Position numbers and translations under genes: made by a program. The notes beneath the pieces were generated by a model that did no database searches, was not told where the DNA came from, and saw nothing but the letters and a program-made list of their open reading frames with translations. Below, in pieces: positions 11,758 through 22,974 of a DNA stretch of 64,000 nt. Source of the DNA: Tilletia caries (lineage: Eukaryota > Basidiomycota > Exobasidiomycetes > Tilletiales > Tilletiaceae); assembly GCA_032718865.1 (NCBI GenBank), contig JALUTQ010000003.1, forward strand, positions 774,001 to 838,000. The letters are read 5' to 3'. How positions within the stretch are numbered: position 1 is the stretch's first letter; every line of letters begins with the position of its first letter.

Positions 11758-12054
11758 GTCTATTGGCCGACCCCGGTCGGTACCCGACCCCTCTGAGTTA
11801 CCCTCCTTGACCGTCCCAGCAACCTACTTAATAAAGCGGGCTCAAATTTTGCATGGATGTCAAGGATACCTGTACGCGTACTCATGCGAGATTTGAGGTC
11901 AATCGATGCAGAATTGCTGTTGAAAGTAAGGGAGGAGCCGTTTTCTTTGGCTTAAAGAGGCGAAAAGTGGAAGTCTTTGTGGTTTTAGAGCTCTGACTGC
12001 TCTAGTGCCGGGGTCGGCCCGTCGACCTAAACCGACCGGGGTCGGCCAATAGAC
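11758..12054. mobile_element. 297 bp MITE with perfect 24 bp inverted ends
   Basis: Begins GTCTATTGGCCGACCCC and ends with its exact complement GGGGTCGGCCAATAGAC; the match continues to 24 bp through CGGTCGGT. Interior is AT-balanced with no ORF. No obvious target duplication next to the ends. It lies directly against the right end of the preceding element. Confidence 0.75.
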
Positions 12055-12149
12055 ACGACCGTGGATTTTCTCCTGTGAAACGGCACCGCCGTTTGCGCGC
12101 GTCGGCAGCCCAGGCCAGCCCGACGTTCAAGTGTCGAGACTAGTAAGTG

Positions 12150-12302
12150 CGGCAGCGCTCTTGACCGAAATCTCCCACCCTCGCTCGCTCGGTCCCTACC
12201 AATAGTTGACCTCGTTCCCGGTTCCACCTCCGAACACCAAACAAATATAATGTGTGCCAGCGCTCTTGACCGACATCTGCCACTCCTCGCCTCTCGGTCC
12301 TT
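12150..12302. repeat. Diverged direct repeat of about 45 bp
   Basis: CAGCGCTCTTGACCGAAATC at 12151-12171 and CAGCGCTCTTGACCGACATC at about 12258-12277, each followed by a similar CACTC...TCGGTCC tail. No coding sense. Confidence 0.6.
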
Positions 12303-12529
12303 CCTGGCCCTTGCCAATTCCCACACGTCGCTGCATGCATGCGGTAGACTCTGTGTTCCTGGCCTAGAACCACACCTTGTTCGTGTTGCCCTGAGTCGCG
12401 GTCGAAGGGGCCAGAATCACATCACACAAAATTAATGCTGAGATCCGCCTTCCGACAACCAACACATCAACGCATCAACCACCGCGGATAACGCATTCAT
12501 TTGTCGACCATTTCTTATTAGTAACAAAT

Positions 12530-13126
12530 GGGGTCATTTGGGGCCCCCAGCCAAATGCTTTTCCGTCCTGCTTTCCAATGCTTTTTTTTCGAATGCTTCC
12601 ACAAATGCGAGCATTTGTCAAGCTCAAAAAATGGTCGCGCAAATGACCGCCCTGTGTGTGCATCGGGTCACTGCCGCTCCATCCTCACCGCCTCACCGTT
12701 CCTGGCGGCGTCACCCGTTTGTCCGTCTGTGCGGACACCCGTCCGTCCTGGTGTCCTCAGGTTGCAGCCCCTGTCCCTACAAGCCTGCACACGGGTGACT
12801 ACATCCTCAGCTTGTCATCCATTCTCGTCACTCCTACGTAGAAATCGCGTTAAACGACGCTGTTGCGTCTTTTTTTTCACGATCACCTTGCTCCATTTTG
12901 CTGCAGGGACGGTTCGGACTTAACATAAAAATTCCACGTGGGCTTCACTAACCATTCGCGGGGAGAAACGGCTGTTGCCAACCAGGGACGGTAGACAGCC
13001 GGTAACCAGCGGCATGCAAATGGACGGCTTTGAAATGCTCTGAGAAATGCTCGCATTTGGCTAAAAAATTCAAATGGGTCGATAAATGGTATCATTGGGA
13101 CCCATTTTTCGCCTCCCAATGACCCC
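12530..13126. mobile_element. Probable MITE with GGGGTCATT ends (about 597 bp)
   Basis: Left end GGGGTCATTTGGGGCC and right end, read inward, GGGGTCATTGGGAGGC match at most positions. AAATGC/GCATTT and CAAATGG motifs recur near both ends. No transposase. Flanking duplication not seen, so this is a tentative call. Confidence 0.45.
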
Positions 13127-13138
13127 GTCTTCCCCGGT

Positions 13139-13365
13139 GTGTGTACCCGCTGCTAATCCGCGGTGACTTTGGAGCGGATGAGACTCGCATCCCCAGCGGG
13201 TTAGCAGCGGGTCACCCGCTGTGATTCCGCTTGGACACAGAATCCGCGATGTACAGCGGGTGACCCGCTCCTAACCCGCTGCTATCTCACGGCTAACACG
13301 CGGTAAATCGACAGACAAAGATGCTCTATTGACCCGCTGCTAACCCGCTGCTGACCCGCTGCTAA
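13139..13365. repeat. ACCCGCTG/CAGCGGGT array
   Basis: At least a dozen copies of CCCGCTGCTAA-like or CAGCGGGT-like units, in both orientations, with ACCCGCTGCTAACCCGCTG prominent at the right. A comparable CAGCGGGTCTGCAGCGGGTT array lies at 16960-17110, in mainly opposite orientation. The ORM1 and malate dehydrogenase fragments lie between the two arrays. Confidence 0.6.
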
Positions 13366-14041
13366 TACACTTCCGCCTCTCCCCCCAGCCTTTCCCTACC
13401 CTGCTGCATAATTTGCCCGCCCCGCCCCGCCCCGTCCCGCTCCCGCCTCCTCTGCTCCTTCTTCCCATGCTCTGGTCCGGTCGTATTCTCTCCCCCTCCG
13501 CTCCTCCCCCAATCGGCAATCCACAGATGATGTTGCGCTGTAAGGACTAAGGATTCAAGGGAGTGGAAGTTGTGTGATAATCCATTGCAAAAAGAGATTG
13601 AGAGAAGAGAGACTCACCAAGAGAAGAAAGAAGAAAGAACGATCGTTGGTTGGCGTGCTTACTGCGCTGCGGAAGAGATGAAGGCGTCAACAATCGGAAT
13701 TTGGAGCGAGCGTCGAGGAACACTGATAGCTGAAGGCGCAAACTTCAGCAGAGGATATGTTAGAAGGTCAGTTACAATACGACAGTCAGTAATCAGTTTG
13801 TCAGAATGTCAGTATGTATAAGTTGTCAGCGAGGGATCGAGAACGACTGCAGATGGGGAGAAGAAACAGTGAAGGAGAAGCGTGAGCTGTAGAGAGTCAG
13901 AATGAGAAGAGGAGAGAGACATGCTTGACCAGTTTGAAGACCATCTCCATGTGCTGAGGCCACAGTCAAGATGATGAGTTAGCGCGCATTCTTGGAACCG
14001 ACAGACTGCTGAGTTGTGGTCGAAAGGATAAGCACTTACTT

Positions 14042-14812
14042 TTGTAGTCCAGGTTACGAGTGTCCAGGAGACGTCTTGGGTGATGCCGAGGACGACGTCG
14101 AGGAGGATCTTGCCGGCGAGGATGAGGACGATGTGGACGACCCAGGCGCCTTCATGTAAAGAGAGAGAGAATGTGTTCAGTGAAGAGGGGTTACGACACT
14201 GCGCATGTGTGTAGGAGGGAGGGACTGACCCTTGTGGTTCACCCAGTCGGCATTGGCATTGAAGCCCGCGTTCTGGTCAAGCATGACATCGTGCGAGTCC
14301 TGAATATGCTCCAGCTTCAAAAGCGAGCTACTCCGTCCGCGATTCTGGCCGGGGCGTTGGGGCACCGAGAGCGACGCAGCCAGCCCACCACCACGCGGTG
14401 ATGAGAGATCTGGTGAGGGCGGGAAGGCGAGGGTGGGTGTGGAGCGGGCGGAGTCGGCGTCGGGCTCGGGCTCGGGGTCGGGGGCGGTGGTGATCTGTGG
14501 TAATCCGAGTGGTTGTGGGGAGCGGCGTTGGTGTGGTTCTGTTGCTGCTGTGCTTGTCGATGATGGTCCGGATAGCAGAGTGATATCAGCAACGATGACA
14601 GGGCAGCAGCAGCGAGAGTGAAAGGTGCTTACTGGTCGTAGCGGGTGGTTCGGAAGCATATTCCACGGCGCGAGCTCGTCGGTGGGCTGCTGCCGGGAGG
14701 GGGCTACTAGGATGTATGCTGTCCGCATACATCTGCTCACCTAACCTTCGCGAGCTTCGTTTGTGAGTGAAGGGGGGGGGGAGTAATGAACGTCGGAGGA
14801 CGAGGAGGCCAT
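14042..14812 (-). pseudogene. ORM1/ORMDL sphingolipid regulator, truncated copy
   Basis: ORM proteins are ER membrane proteins that restrain serine palmitoyltransferase. A Pro/Ser-rich N-terminal exon (to about 14232) ends with NANADWVNHK; a phase-1 intron (donor GTCAGTCCC, acceptor ACATGAAG) leads to GAWVVHIVLILAGKILLD and then DVSWTLVTWTTK, ending at a good GTAAGT donor near 14042. This matches the family pattern NxNADWVNxKGAW, first membrane segment, then SWTLxN. Everything after the second membrane segment (family FHWVTGxPF...LTLWEQ) is missing from the following 500 bp, where I see no exon. A C10 run near 14771-14781 makes the start uncertain. Likely a truncated or captured copy. Confidence 0.7.
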
Positions 14813-15679
14813 GATGAGTCTGCCAAGGATAGAAGCAGTGGTCGCTGGTCAGTGGACAGCTGGGGCCGGTGAAGACGCGCAAGACTCGGTACTCATGGGC
14901 CACGCGGCCACGACGCGTGCGCAGCGTGTTTGCCGCGGGTGGTGAGAATGCGATCTTCGAAGAAATTCCCCTAACTTTAGTTAAGGGGTTATAGGGCGGC
15001 TCCCGCCTTACGGCCGTAAGCTTTTTGCCATTCAGGCTCGTAGTTTGGGACTTTTCTTCGCAACTACCAACACAACACACCATTCTGAATCAGTAGACCC
15101 TTGACCAAATCTAGTCCTGCAACTTCTGGCACAGGTTTCGTGGTTGTAGCATCAGAATTGACTGATCTGTCCTTGAGCCAAAGTTTGGTTTTTCCTTACA
15201 TAAGCACAGAGTGCAGAAATCTTGCATACGTAATCAGTTCATTTCGACACTCGACAGACGACAACCAACACCGCCAGCCTTTCTTCACGCTTCCATCGAA
15301 GCCCGACAAGCATCATGCGAATTGAACAATCCCCCCTCGATTTCTTTTTAACCGCTCTCTGCTCACCAAGGTTCAAGTTAATGATGCTCACCGCTGTTTT
15401 TGCTTTTTTTCTTGCTTAACCTGATGGCTGATACCACTTACCCATACCAGTCTCTGCTTTGTTCCCATTCTGAGTCCGGCCCAGCAGTCAGCACTCCCGA
15501 ATTGTCATCCAAGGTGAGCCTCGTGTTTATACGCGCATCTGCATCAGGTGCTCCGGGTTAGGTCCTTACTCACCCATTCGTTTTTCAGCTCTCTGCTCTT
15601 ATGAATCCGGTCGACGTCGTCAAGATGAGTAGACTGACTTTCCTCACTCACCATGCCCCATCGGACAGCTCTCTCCCTC

Positions 15680-16062
15680 GACAAAGCCGCTGCCAAGGTT
15701 GCTCCCAAAGCACACCACCTCGTCATCTCCAACCCCGTCAACTCCACCGTGCCCATCGTCGCCGAGGTCTTCAAGTCTTTACGACCCCAAGCGGTGGGTT
15801 TTTCCCCCCGACCCCCCTCTCCTTCTTCTAACGGCTCTGACGCTTCATGAGTTAAAATGGTGCTCATCACTGCATATCTTCGTACAGTCTGTTCTGTGTC
15901 ACGGGTCACCACCTTTGACATCACACGCGCCTCCACCTTCCACTTCGACATTGCCAACGTCAAGCCCGCCGAGGTCAATGTGTCCGTCGTCGGTGGCCAC
16001 CTTCGGCGTCACCATTGTGCTTCTCCTCTCTCAAGTCGCCCAGGGTTCCATACTCCAATAGT
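15680..16062 (+). pseudogene. NAD-malate dehydrogenase fragment
   Basis: Two exon-like pieces of malate dehydrogenase (malate + NAD to oxaloacetate). The first reads AAAKVAPKAHHLVISNPVNS then [10 protein letters not shown] and, one frame over, YDPKR (family [33 protein letters not shown]). After an intron-like gap the second reads VTTFDITRAST, VNVSVVGGH and, in another frame, FGVTIVLLLSQ (family GGHSGVTIVPLLSQ). The NAD-binding N-terminus and the catalytic C-terminus are absent, and frame shifts separate the blocks. It lies in the interval between two CCCGCTG-type arrays, together with the ORM1 fragment. Confidence 0.78.
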
Positions 16063-16073
16063 ATGTTCAACAC

Positions 16074-16125
16074 TGGACCTGACCTGACCTGACGGCTGAC
16101 CTGACCTGACCTGACCTGATCTGAC
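16074..16125. repeat. (CTGAC)n pentanucleotide tract
   Basis: Roughly nine CTGAC units with one GGCTGAC interruption. Simple sequence just downstream of the malate dehydrogenase fragment. Confidence 0.85.
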
Positions 16126-16959
16126 TTTCTTTCTGCTGTGCTCTTGCCTCTTCTATATTCCCTTACCTTCGCATCAAGCTCTGTTGGCATTCCTTTGCCC
16201 ATTCGTCTCCGGTCTCAGCCTTCACCCGTCTTCTACGTCCCTTCCGTCTGCTTCCCCGGCCGCTTATGTTTCCTATCCCCTAACCTCTCCTTCTGCATTA
16301 GCCTCACGCTTTTTTCTCCTCAGTCTTTTTAATCTTATCTTCATTGCGCTCGCAGCTATTCTCCGTCTTGTTTGTCAATTGTCTCTCTCTGCGCGAAGCC
16401 ATCATATGACATATCATTCTTTGCTTTCTGCTTCCTTGGTAGATACAGCCGTGCGGGATGATTACGTGTGTGAAGTTCCTCAATCCCTTTTTCACGCAAG
16501 TTTGATCAACATTCAAAATGTTACATGGACAATGATATAGATGCTCGTAGCTACGATCGCAAGTCGCAGCCGCATGGCGAAGCAGACGAAGGGTAGCGAA
16601 GCTACCTTGAGCTTCTGCGTAGCCGTGCTGGGCTGAGATTTGGTGACCTTTCTGATACAAAAGATTCGCGAAAAGGGGAGGGGGAGAGGACGCCCCCAGT
16701 CACGTCTTCGCACATCTCTACCAGGTCATAAGGGTCTGAGGTCCACATCGAGTCTGAGGGACACCCTGGCCTCTGGGCTTCAGCCGACAGCCAGGTCACT
16801 ATGGTTCCAAGGCGTAAGTTGCTGCTACTTAACTTTGTTGACTAAGTCTGTATTTAAATCCCACTCCCAGCCCCCAGCGACCTGTTATTCAACAAGGCGA
16901 AAAAGTTAGGGGAACACTCTGGTAAGGTACGCACCCAGGTCAGGAACTGTTGTTCTGGA

Positions 16960-17110
16960 AGGTGAACTTGACGTCTTTCGTTCAGAGCGGGTTCGCCGCC
17001 GATACGCAGCCGGTGGTTTGAGACGTCAAAATTGTCAAAACTTTCATTTCGGGGGTCAGCGGGTCTGCAGCGGGTTCGCTGCCTCAGCCGCGGGTACACA
17101 GCGGATACGT
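16960..17110. repeat. GCGGGTT/CAGCGG array
   Basis: Repeats GAGCGGGTTCGCCGCC, CAGCGGGTCTGCAGCGGGTT and ACACAGCGGATAC. Probable partner of the array at 13139-13365, oriented toward it. The sequence GGGGAACACTCTGG just before it (about 16911) also occurs at about 9117 next to the GACGCTG array. Confidence 0.5.
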
Positions 17111-17175
17111 TTTTACTGAGCATAGTTTCAATTGAGGCGATGGTTCCGAGCGTTCGGGTCAGACCAAACAGATGA

Positions 17176-17224
17176 CACGTGGAAATGACATGTCATCACG
17201 TGACTTGGTCAGAAGATGCACGTG
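17176..17224. promoter_or_regulatory. Three CACGTG boxes upstream of RPT3
   Basis: CACGTG at 17176-17181, 17197-17202 (as ATCACGTGAC) and 17219-17224 (as GCACGTGACC), 150-200 bp before the RPT3 start codon. CACGTG is the core site of bHLH-type factors. Clustering this close to a start codon suggests a role in transcription, but this is inference. Confidence 0.5.
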
Positions 17225-17373
17225 ACCTCGTCTACATCCACACACGCAACCTCAGGCCGTGCGTGCACCTCGCCTTCACCTCACAGCCAAGCTCGCGACG
17301 TCGACATCAGCACGAACAACAAACACAGCGCGCACGCACATATACACACTCACAGGGAACAGCGCGACAAGAC

Positions 17374-19206
17374 ATGGACGAAATCGGAATCAGTGGCACC
17401 CGCCAGCCCCTCGGCCAGCGCGAAGAACCCACTTTCGACGATGCAGTCGCAGAGAAGACGGCGCTCCACCAGGAAATGTCCCAGGAGGAAGACATCTATC
17501 TCCGCATGAAGAAGCTCCAACAACATCTCAACTTCCTCATCACCATGGAGGAGTATGTCAAAGACGAACAGCGCAACCTCAAGCGTGAGCTCGTCCGCGC
17601 TGGTGAGGAGGTCAAGCGCATCCAGGCAGGGCCCCTCGTCATCGGCCAGTTCCTCGAGCCGATCGATCAACACACCGGCATCGTGGGCTCGACCACTGGA
17701 TCCAACTACGTTGTTCGCATCCTCTCCACTATCGATCGCGAGTTGCTCAAGGCAGGGAGTAGTGTAGCCCTTCATCGTCACTCCAACGCTCTTGTCGACG
17801 TACTACCACCGGAGGCAGACTCCAGTATTGCCAGTAAGTCCTTGACGCCCCTTCCTCTGCTCTTCGACTTGTTTTCAGCTTACATATTCTTCTTGTCATG
17901 TTCTCCCACCGCCAGTGCTTGGGCAAGATGAGAAGCCAACAGAGACATACGCGGACGTAGGCGGGATGGGTGCGTGTTCCGTTGATCCTGCACAAACACA
18001 AAGTTTCTCAACTCACATCTTTCTATCTACTCCCTGCCTTACAGACATTCAAAAACAGGAAATCAGAGAAGCAGTCGAGTTACCACTTACCCAATTCGAT
18101 CTTTACCGGCAAATCGGTATCGACCCACCACGAGGTGTGAGTATTCTTCCTCCCCGTTTTAGTTTGCACCGCATACATGCACGTTTCTCATCGCCTCTCA
18201 AACCCCTCTCCTCTCAATTTCCAGGTCCTGCTCTACGGTCCTCCAGGAACAGGCAAGACCATGCTCGTCAAAGCCGTCGCCAACGCCACAACAGCCTCCT
18301 TCATTCGCGTCGTCGGCTCCGAGTTCGTACAAAAGTACCTCGGAGAAGGCCCCCGCATGGTCAGAGACGTCTTCCGTCTCGCCCGCGAGAACGCACCGGC
18401 CATCATCTTCATCGACGAAGTCGATGCTATTGCCACCAAACGTTTCGACGCGCAGACCGGAGCGGATCGAGAGGTCCAGCGTATCTTGCTCGAGTTGCTC
18501 AACCAGATGGACGGCTTCGACCAGGGAGCTAACGTCAAGGTCATCATGGCTACCAATCGCGCAGATACCCTCGATCCCGCTCTCCTCCGTCCCGGTCGGT
18601 TAGATCGGAAGATTGAGTTCCCTCTGCCTTCCAGGAGAGAGAAGCGACTCATCTTCCAGACCATCACCGGTACAATGAACCTCGCGCCCGATGTCGACCT
18701 CGAAGACTACGTCTCCAGACCGGACAAGCTCAGTTCGGCTGAGATTGGTGAGTCTCACTGGTTCTGGGCTCGTCAGATAGATAATCCGGGGCAACGAACT
18801 GACTTTGCTTGTCTCATTCTGATAGCATCCGTCTGTCAAGCGGCTGGTCTTCAAGCAGTCAGACGCAACAGATATGGTGAGTGTCAAATCGACCCTGAGG
18901 AGACAACAGCGTCCGCACATACTCACATTCTGCTTTGTTGCTCTACAGTCATCCTACCTGCAGATTGTGCGTTCCGCCTTTACTCTCGATTCGAAATGGC
19001 CTTGCTGACTTCTCTCTCTTCTCCTCTCTCCACCTCGGCCCGTCACCGCTGTCTGATCTACGCCAACAGTCGAAGAGTACGTCGCGTCCTCAAACAGAGT
19101 AATCACGGGCATACGAGCTGACCCTTCCCTTCCTGACACACCTTACAGAGCATGGAAACAGACCGTCAAGCGCAGCGATACTGGCAAACTCGAGTTCTAC
19201 CAGTGA
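17374..19206 (+). CDS. RPT3: 26S proteasome regulatory subunit RPT3 (AAA ATPase)
   Basis: One of the six ATPases of the 19S base that unfold substrates and open the 20S gate. Exons by splice consensus and phase: 17374-17833, 17916-17969, 18045-18136, 18225-18747, 18826-18876, 18949-18966, 19070-19076, 19149-19206, giving exactly 421 codons (420 residues), normal for RPT3. Order: N-terminal coiled coil ([20 protein letters not shown]), OB domain (about 85-140), Walker A GPPGTGKT (207-214), Walker B IIFIDE (262-267), arginine fingers in [12 protein letters not shown], sensor and lid helices, and C-terminal tail ending LEFYQ. The tail keeps the hydrophobic-Tyr-X form used to dock in the 20S ring. 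Start: the ATG giving MDEIGISG fits family length; in-frame upstream sequence is Arg/His-rich and unlike the family. Oddity: exon 6 is 18 nt and exon 7 is only 7 nt; without exon 7 the conserved FEE-A-W/Y junction is lost. Confidence 0.93.
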
Positions 19207-20049
19207 AGAAGGAGTGTCGTTCCCATCACTCCCCGGCCTACCTTTTGTACAGGTATGTTTCCTCTTCTATCGCTCCTACTCTCCACTATCTACTAACACC
19301 AGCATCACGTGTCTGTCCTCAAGCATTTCGATCGCCCCTCTTGGGAGATCTCATTGGCAACCATCACATGTCACATCCGTGCCCCGTTTCTGGAGGGTGC
19401 CTGTTTTGCAGGCCTTGGGGGATATAGCTTGTCTGAGCAGTCTGTCTCGATTTACCACTCCCAGCCTGTTTGACCAATGACGCGGATCGCTTTGCATCTG
19501 TAGGACTCAATGCGTTGGCTGACTCTCTCTTTCCCCCTCTGCCTCACTTCTCTCCCCCATCTCCTTTCCACTCCAACCCAACCTCTGCCTCCCTTCTCTC
19601 CAACTCCCTCCCCCTCCCACAACGCGCATAATCACTTTACGGAGAATGGCAACTTTACCCCCATCCATTCTCACGTTTACGGACTTTCGCAAGAGCAACT
19701 CTTTTCCCCGCTTATACTCACCGCACGATCGCCTTTTTGACCCAGCGCTCGTGAGGTCCATTTGTTTCATTCACGCTCAATAGGGGTACATCCTTTCTCT
19801 CTCGCTTTCTCTCTTTCTTTGCTTTGAATCAACTCGTTCCTATACATTGCACGATGCTTCAACCTGGTCGAATGATGGTTCCTCAAGACCAGTCTGATTT
19901 CTAGACAGGGTTGATGGTTTGCTGACCATTCTCCCCCAGTCCTGACCGACTCGTATCACTCTACCCTCTACTTTGACCCTTCCCTTTCAGTGTCTCTTGC
20001 AGGCTACCTCTACTCCATCTAGCCCCCTGTACATCCGGTCACGTCAGGA
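19207..20049. other. RPT3 downstream region, no gene seen
   Basis: C/T-rich sequence with short tracts (TCTCCC, CCTCTG) and no frame resembling a protein family. The first 150-250 bp presumably hold the RPT3 3' UTR. Confidence 0.4.
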
Positions 20050-20830
20050 TCAAGACGAGTACGTAAATGGGGGGAATAGATACGGAACGAGATCATCCGT
20101 CCGGGTTGAATCAGAAGTCGGAGGGCGGAAATGATGGCGCGAGCTCGGCGCCGCTCTCGAAGTTTCACAGTCGCAGTCATCTGTCTGTTCGCCCGCATAT
20201 ACTCGCTCCTCTATGCCTCCCACAATCGGAAAAACATCAATGTCGTCTTCGCCACCTAGGTCGTGCTCTGTCGAAGGCGTCGGCGACCGTATCCGAGGGA
20301 AGAGAACACGACGATCCCGCTCAACATTTCCTCCCTGGTCCTGTCCGCCAAGGAGCTCAAAGTCGAGCGAGCTTGCGTCGAAGGAAGAGCTTGCTGAGGC
20401 AAGCGAACGAGCTCGTGTGCAGGAACGACCGGAGGTGCCTGTCGTCACGATTGCGAACCTGTCGCGTCGCTGGGAGAACTTTGACGGCGTGAAGAAAAAC
20501 GTTCGAGACGTAGTGGGAACGGAGAGATCGGTCGATGCCAACGTGTTTGGCGAGATGGATGTCGCGGTGGGCGAGGAACGTTGTCTGCCTGATGGTAGAT
20601 GCTGGGTTCCTAGTGTTCGGTGGCGGAGCTGGTGGCTAACTTGTTTCGTGCTGAAAATGATCTCCTTCGCATATGTACAGAGTTTGTCCATCTCACCATC
20701 CTAAATGCAAAGGTATGCGTTTCAACGTTCCACGATCAGTTACTCAGGTCCAACCTACGAAGTCGAGAACTGGTATTGCTGAATATCAACAATGGTTTAC
20801 AGCAGTGGTAGGATTGCAATCATAGCTTTC
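20050..20830 (+). other. Possible gene remnant, unassigned
   Basis: The plus-strand frame 20213-20704 contains a charged helical stretch (LASKEELAEASERARVQE, then VTIANLSRRWENFDGVKKN). A second frame at 20620-20811 reads AELVANLFRAENDLLRICTE. Both look like real protein but lie in different frames without a clean intron between them. The minus strand is also open (20050-20691) and Ser/Thr-rich. No family recognised. Confidence 0.3.
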
Positions 20831-21014
20831 AGAGCAGGAGTATGCATAGTTTTTTTTTTTTTTTTTGAGGATAGAATGGTGACCTTGAGAGAAGAAGAGA
20901 TCAAGAATCGCTGCTTGCTGGGCATGAATCTAGAATGACGAAGAACGGTGTGTCGATGGAGGGGCAGTCGCTACGAGTTCGCCTGCGCATCGTGTCGCAG
21001 CGAAGAAGAGACAA

Positions 21015-22627
21015 TTAGTCACTCAGGTCGGCAATGATCAAGGGCTCGTCTGCAGTGCCTGCGCTGCCGGCACCAGACTCGGTTGGCTCCTTTTTGACGC
21101 TGATGGAAGATTCGCCCGCTTGGGTGCTTGCATTCGCATTGCGCAAGCTATTCGAACCGCCCGTAAGCCGTCTGCGCTTCTCAAGAACGAGGTCCTCGAG
21201 TCTCTCCATCTCCTGAAGCTCTTCGAGTTCCTTCTGCAAATCCTTGTGGCAGTAATATGGATAATGGATTTTGAGCCTCGGGAACGCAATTTTGGAGGGT
21301 GCAACGTCCAGGTTGTCAGCGAACAACTCACCTGGAGGCGCTTTTTCCTAGCATGGCTGCCATCTTCCTCCCTTGGGCGCTTCTTGGCATGTTTCGGTGT
21401 GCTGACATTCTCCTCCTGCGCCTCCTGGTCCTGGTCCTCCCCTTCCTCCATTAAGCGGTCTTTGGCATGATCCGACAAAACATGGCCGAGTCGCTGCAGC
21501 TCAGCACGGGTGACGCAGTTGAATTGGAAATAAATTGGAGTGAAGGTCTCTTCGAAGCTGCAGGACGCGCCATAGCCTCTGCTGTGCTTGGGGATTGTCG
21601 GCCCAGAGCTTGTGAAACGCAAGAAAGCTGTATCAGTAGGCGTGTAGGCGATGTTTCTTTTTGATTAAAAGCTTGGGATTCACCTGAATTGGATAGCGTC
21701 CACCGTCTCTGCCCCCCTAAAGATTGCCTTCCACGGACCGACCGCGGGTTCTGGAAAGGTTTCTTTGACAATCTCGAGGCTGCGCACTTGCCGCAGCCCT
21801 ATTGACAGCCGTCCCAGTCGAGCGATTTTTTCTGGACGGCGGATGCTGTGCTTCTCGTCATCTGCTGAGCTCCGCGGTCAGAATAGCAAGGTACATAGGC
21901 ACTAGGTTTCGACAATGCTCACCTGTGACAGCGGCCTTAGAGAATTTCTGTTTTTTTTTTTTTTTGGAGTGTAGAATGTGATGCGTGATGTTAGATGCGA
22001 CATCAGCCATAGTGACTAGATATCGTGCTTCGCAGTTATTGCATGCAGGTCACGGGATTCTCACCAAAGATTGAGCTTCGCTCTTGCTGATGGATCGATA
22101 TTTAAGGGATCTCGGCCAGCTGGAGGGTTCACAAAGAAACGATCCAAATCTTTGGATTCCGACTCGCAGCAGTACCTTGTAGATGTGGGACCGATCCCAT
22201 GAGTCGAGCTTTGCGGAGACTTGTTCTCCTTCCTTGGCCTCGACATCTGTGAATTGTGATTGTGGTGGGTGTCAGTATGACTCCCTGACCGCTTATGGCT
22301 CGAATATATTGATTGCTCACATGCCTCTACGAAATGATCTTTCTCTTTGATGCCGTATAAGTGCTTTGGTGCGCCGGTGCTATCGAGTAGTTGAGCAGTG
22401 AACTCGTTGCACCGGAGCGTGTCTATAACAGCCGTTTCTGAGGAGAATTCTGGCTGGCCTTGCATCTGGGTTGCTGGTTCTGGATGAGAGGGTGCGATCA
22501 GGATCGATACCAGTACCAGCTCATCGGGAGCCAACTTGGCGGGTGATGCGGTGATGCTTGATGGTGAGGAGAGAAAAGTTCGCCTTTCGAGAACAGATGC
22601 GTTGCATCGTGTTGTCGGGACCCCCAT
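21015..22627 (-). CDS. Six-exon protein of unknown function, coiled-coil C-terminus
   Basis: Exons fit phase and consensus: 22627-22321, 22246-22065, a 25 nt exon KFSKAAVT within about 21980-21930, an exon DDEKHSIRRPEK...DAIQF (about 21869-21686), 21608-21332, and 21233-21015. The middle has short beta-strand-like segments (HIYKVLLRVGIQRFGSFL; FTPIYFQFNCVTRAELQRLG). The last exon begins with a helix KELEELQEMERLEDLVLEKR and ends in an acidic tail EPLIIADLSD. A Lys/Arg cluster (KHAKKRPREE...ARKKR) just before the helix could be a nuclear signal. The strand pattern ending in FxFNxxTRxEL is reminiscent of a basidiomycete domain of unknown function (DUF7918-like), but I hold that weakly. Start could instead be an internal Met at about residue 54. 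Confidence 0.65.
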
Positions 22628-22974
22628 TTCAAACTCCGCTCAAATGAATAATGTGACGAGCGTCTCCTCATTTTGTTCCTGAGCGCCTGAGCGCCCGAGC
22701 ATCCAGCCGTGCCTGCTTTCTTGTATCGACTTACAAGTATATCGACTTACACAGGTGGATAAGTGGATGTCTGAGTGGTATTTTGCAAGAAAGACTTGAG
22801 GATAGACAAGAAGGGAGACACGTATGAGATGTTAAGAGGTTGGTCTGAGTGGAAACTGCAGACTCTTGATCCGATCCAGGTGATCCTTGCGGGACAACAA
22901 GTGATCGTGATGTGCCATGAAAGCGTCCGAAGACACCCGAAAGGTCGCTGAGGCGAGATGGCCTCAAAGTGCGA

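Noticed and set aside
13139..13365. CRISPR-like array
   Set aside because: Units are short, in both orientations and without regular spacers, in a eukaryotic genome.
17179..17373. Upstream in-frame extension of RPT3 (65 residues)
   Set aside because: It is His/Arg/Gln-rich, overlaps the CACGTG cluster, and makes the protein longer than any RPT3 pattern I know; the ATG at 17374 fits.
19099..19103. RPT3 donor GTAATC after AAC AGA
   Set aside because: It would put the last exon in a frame reading [12 protein letters not shown] instead of the conserved [10 protein letters not shown]...EFYQ tail; the donor at 19077 restores the tail.
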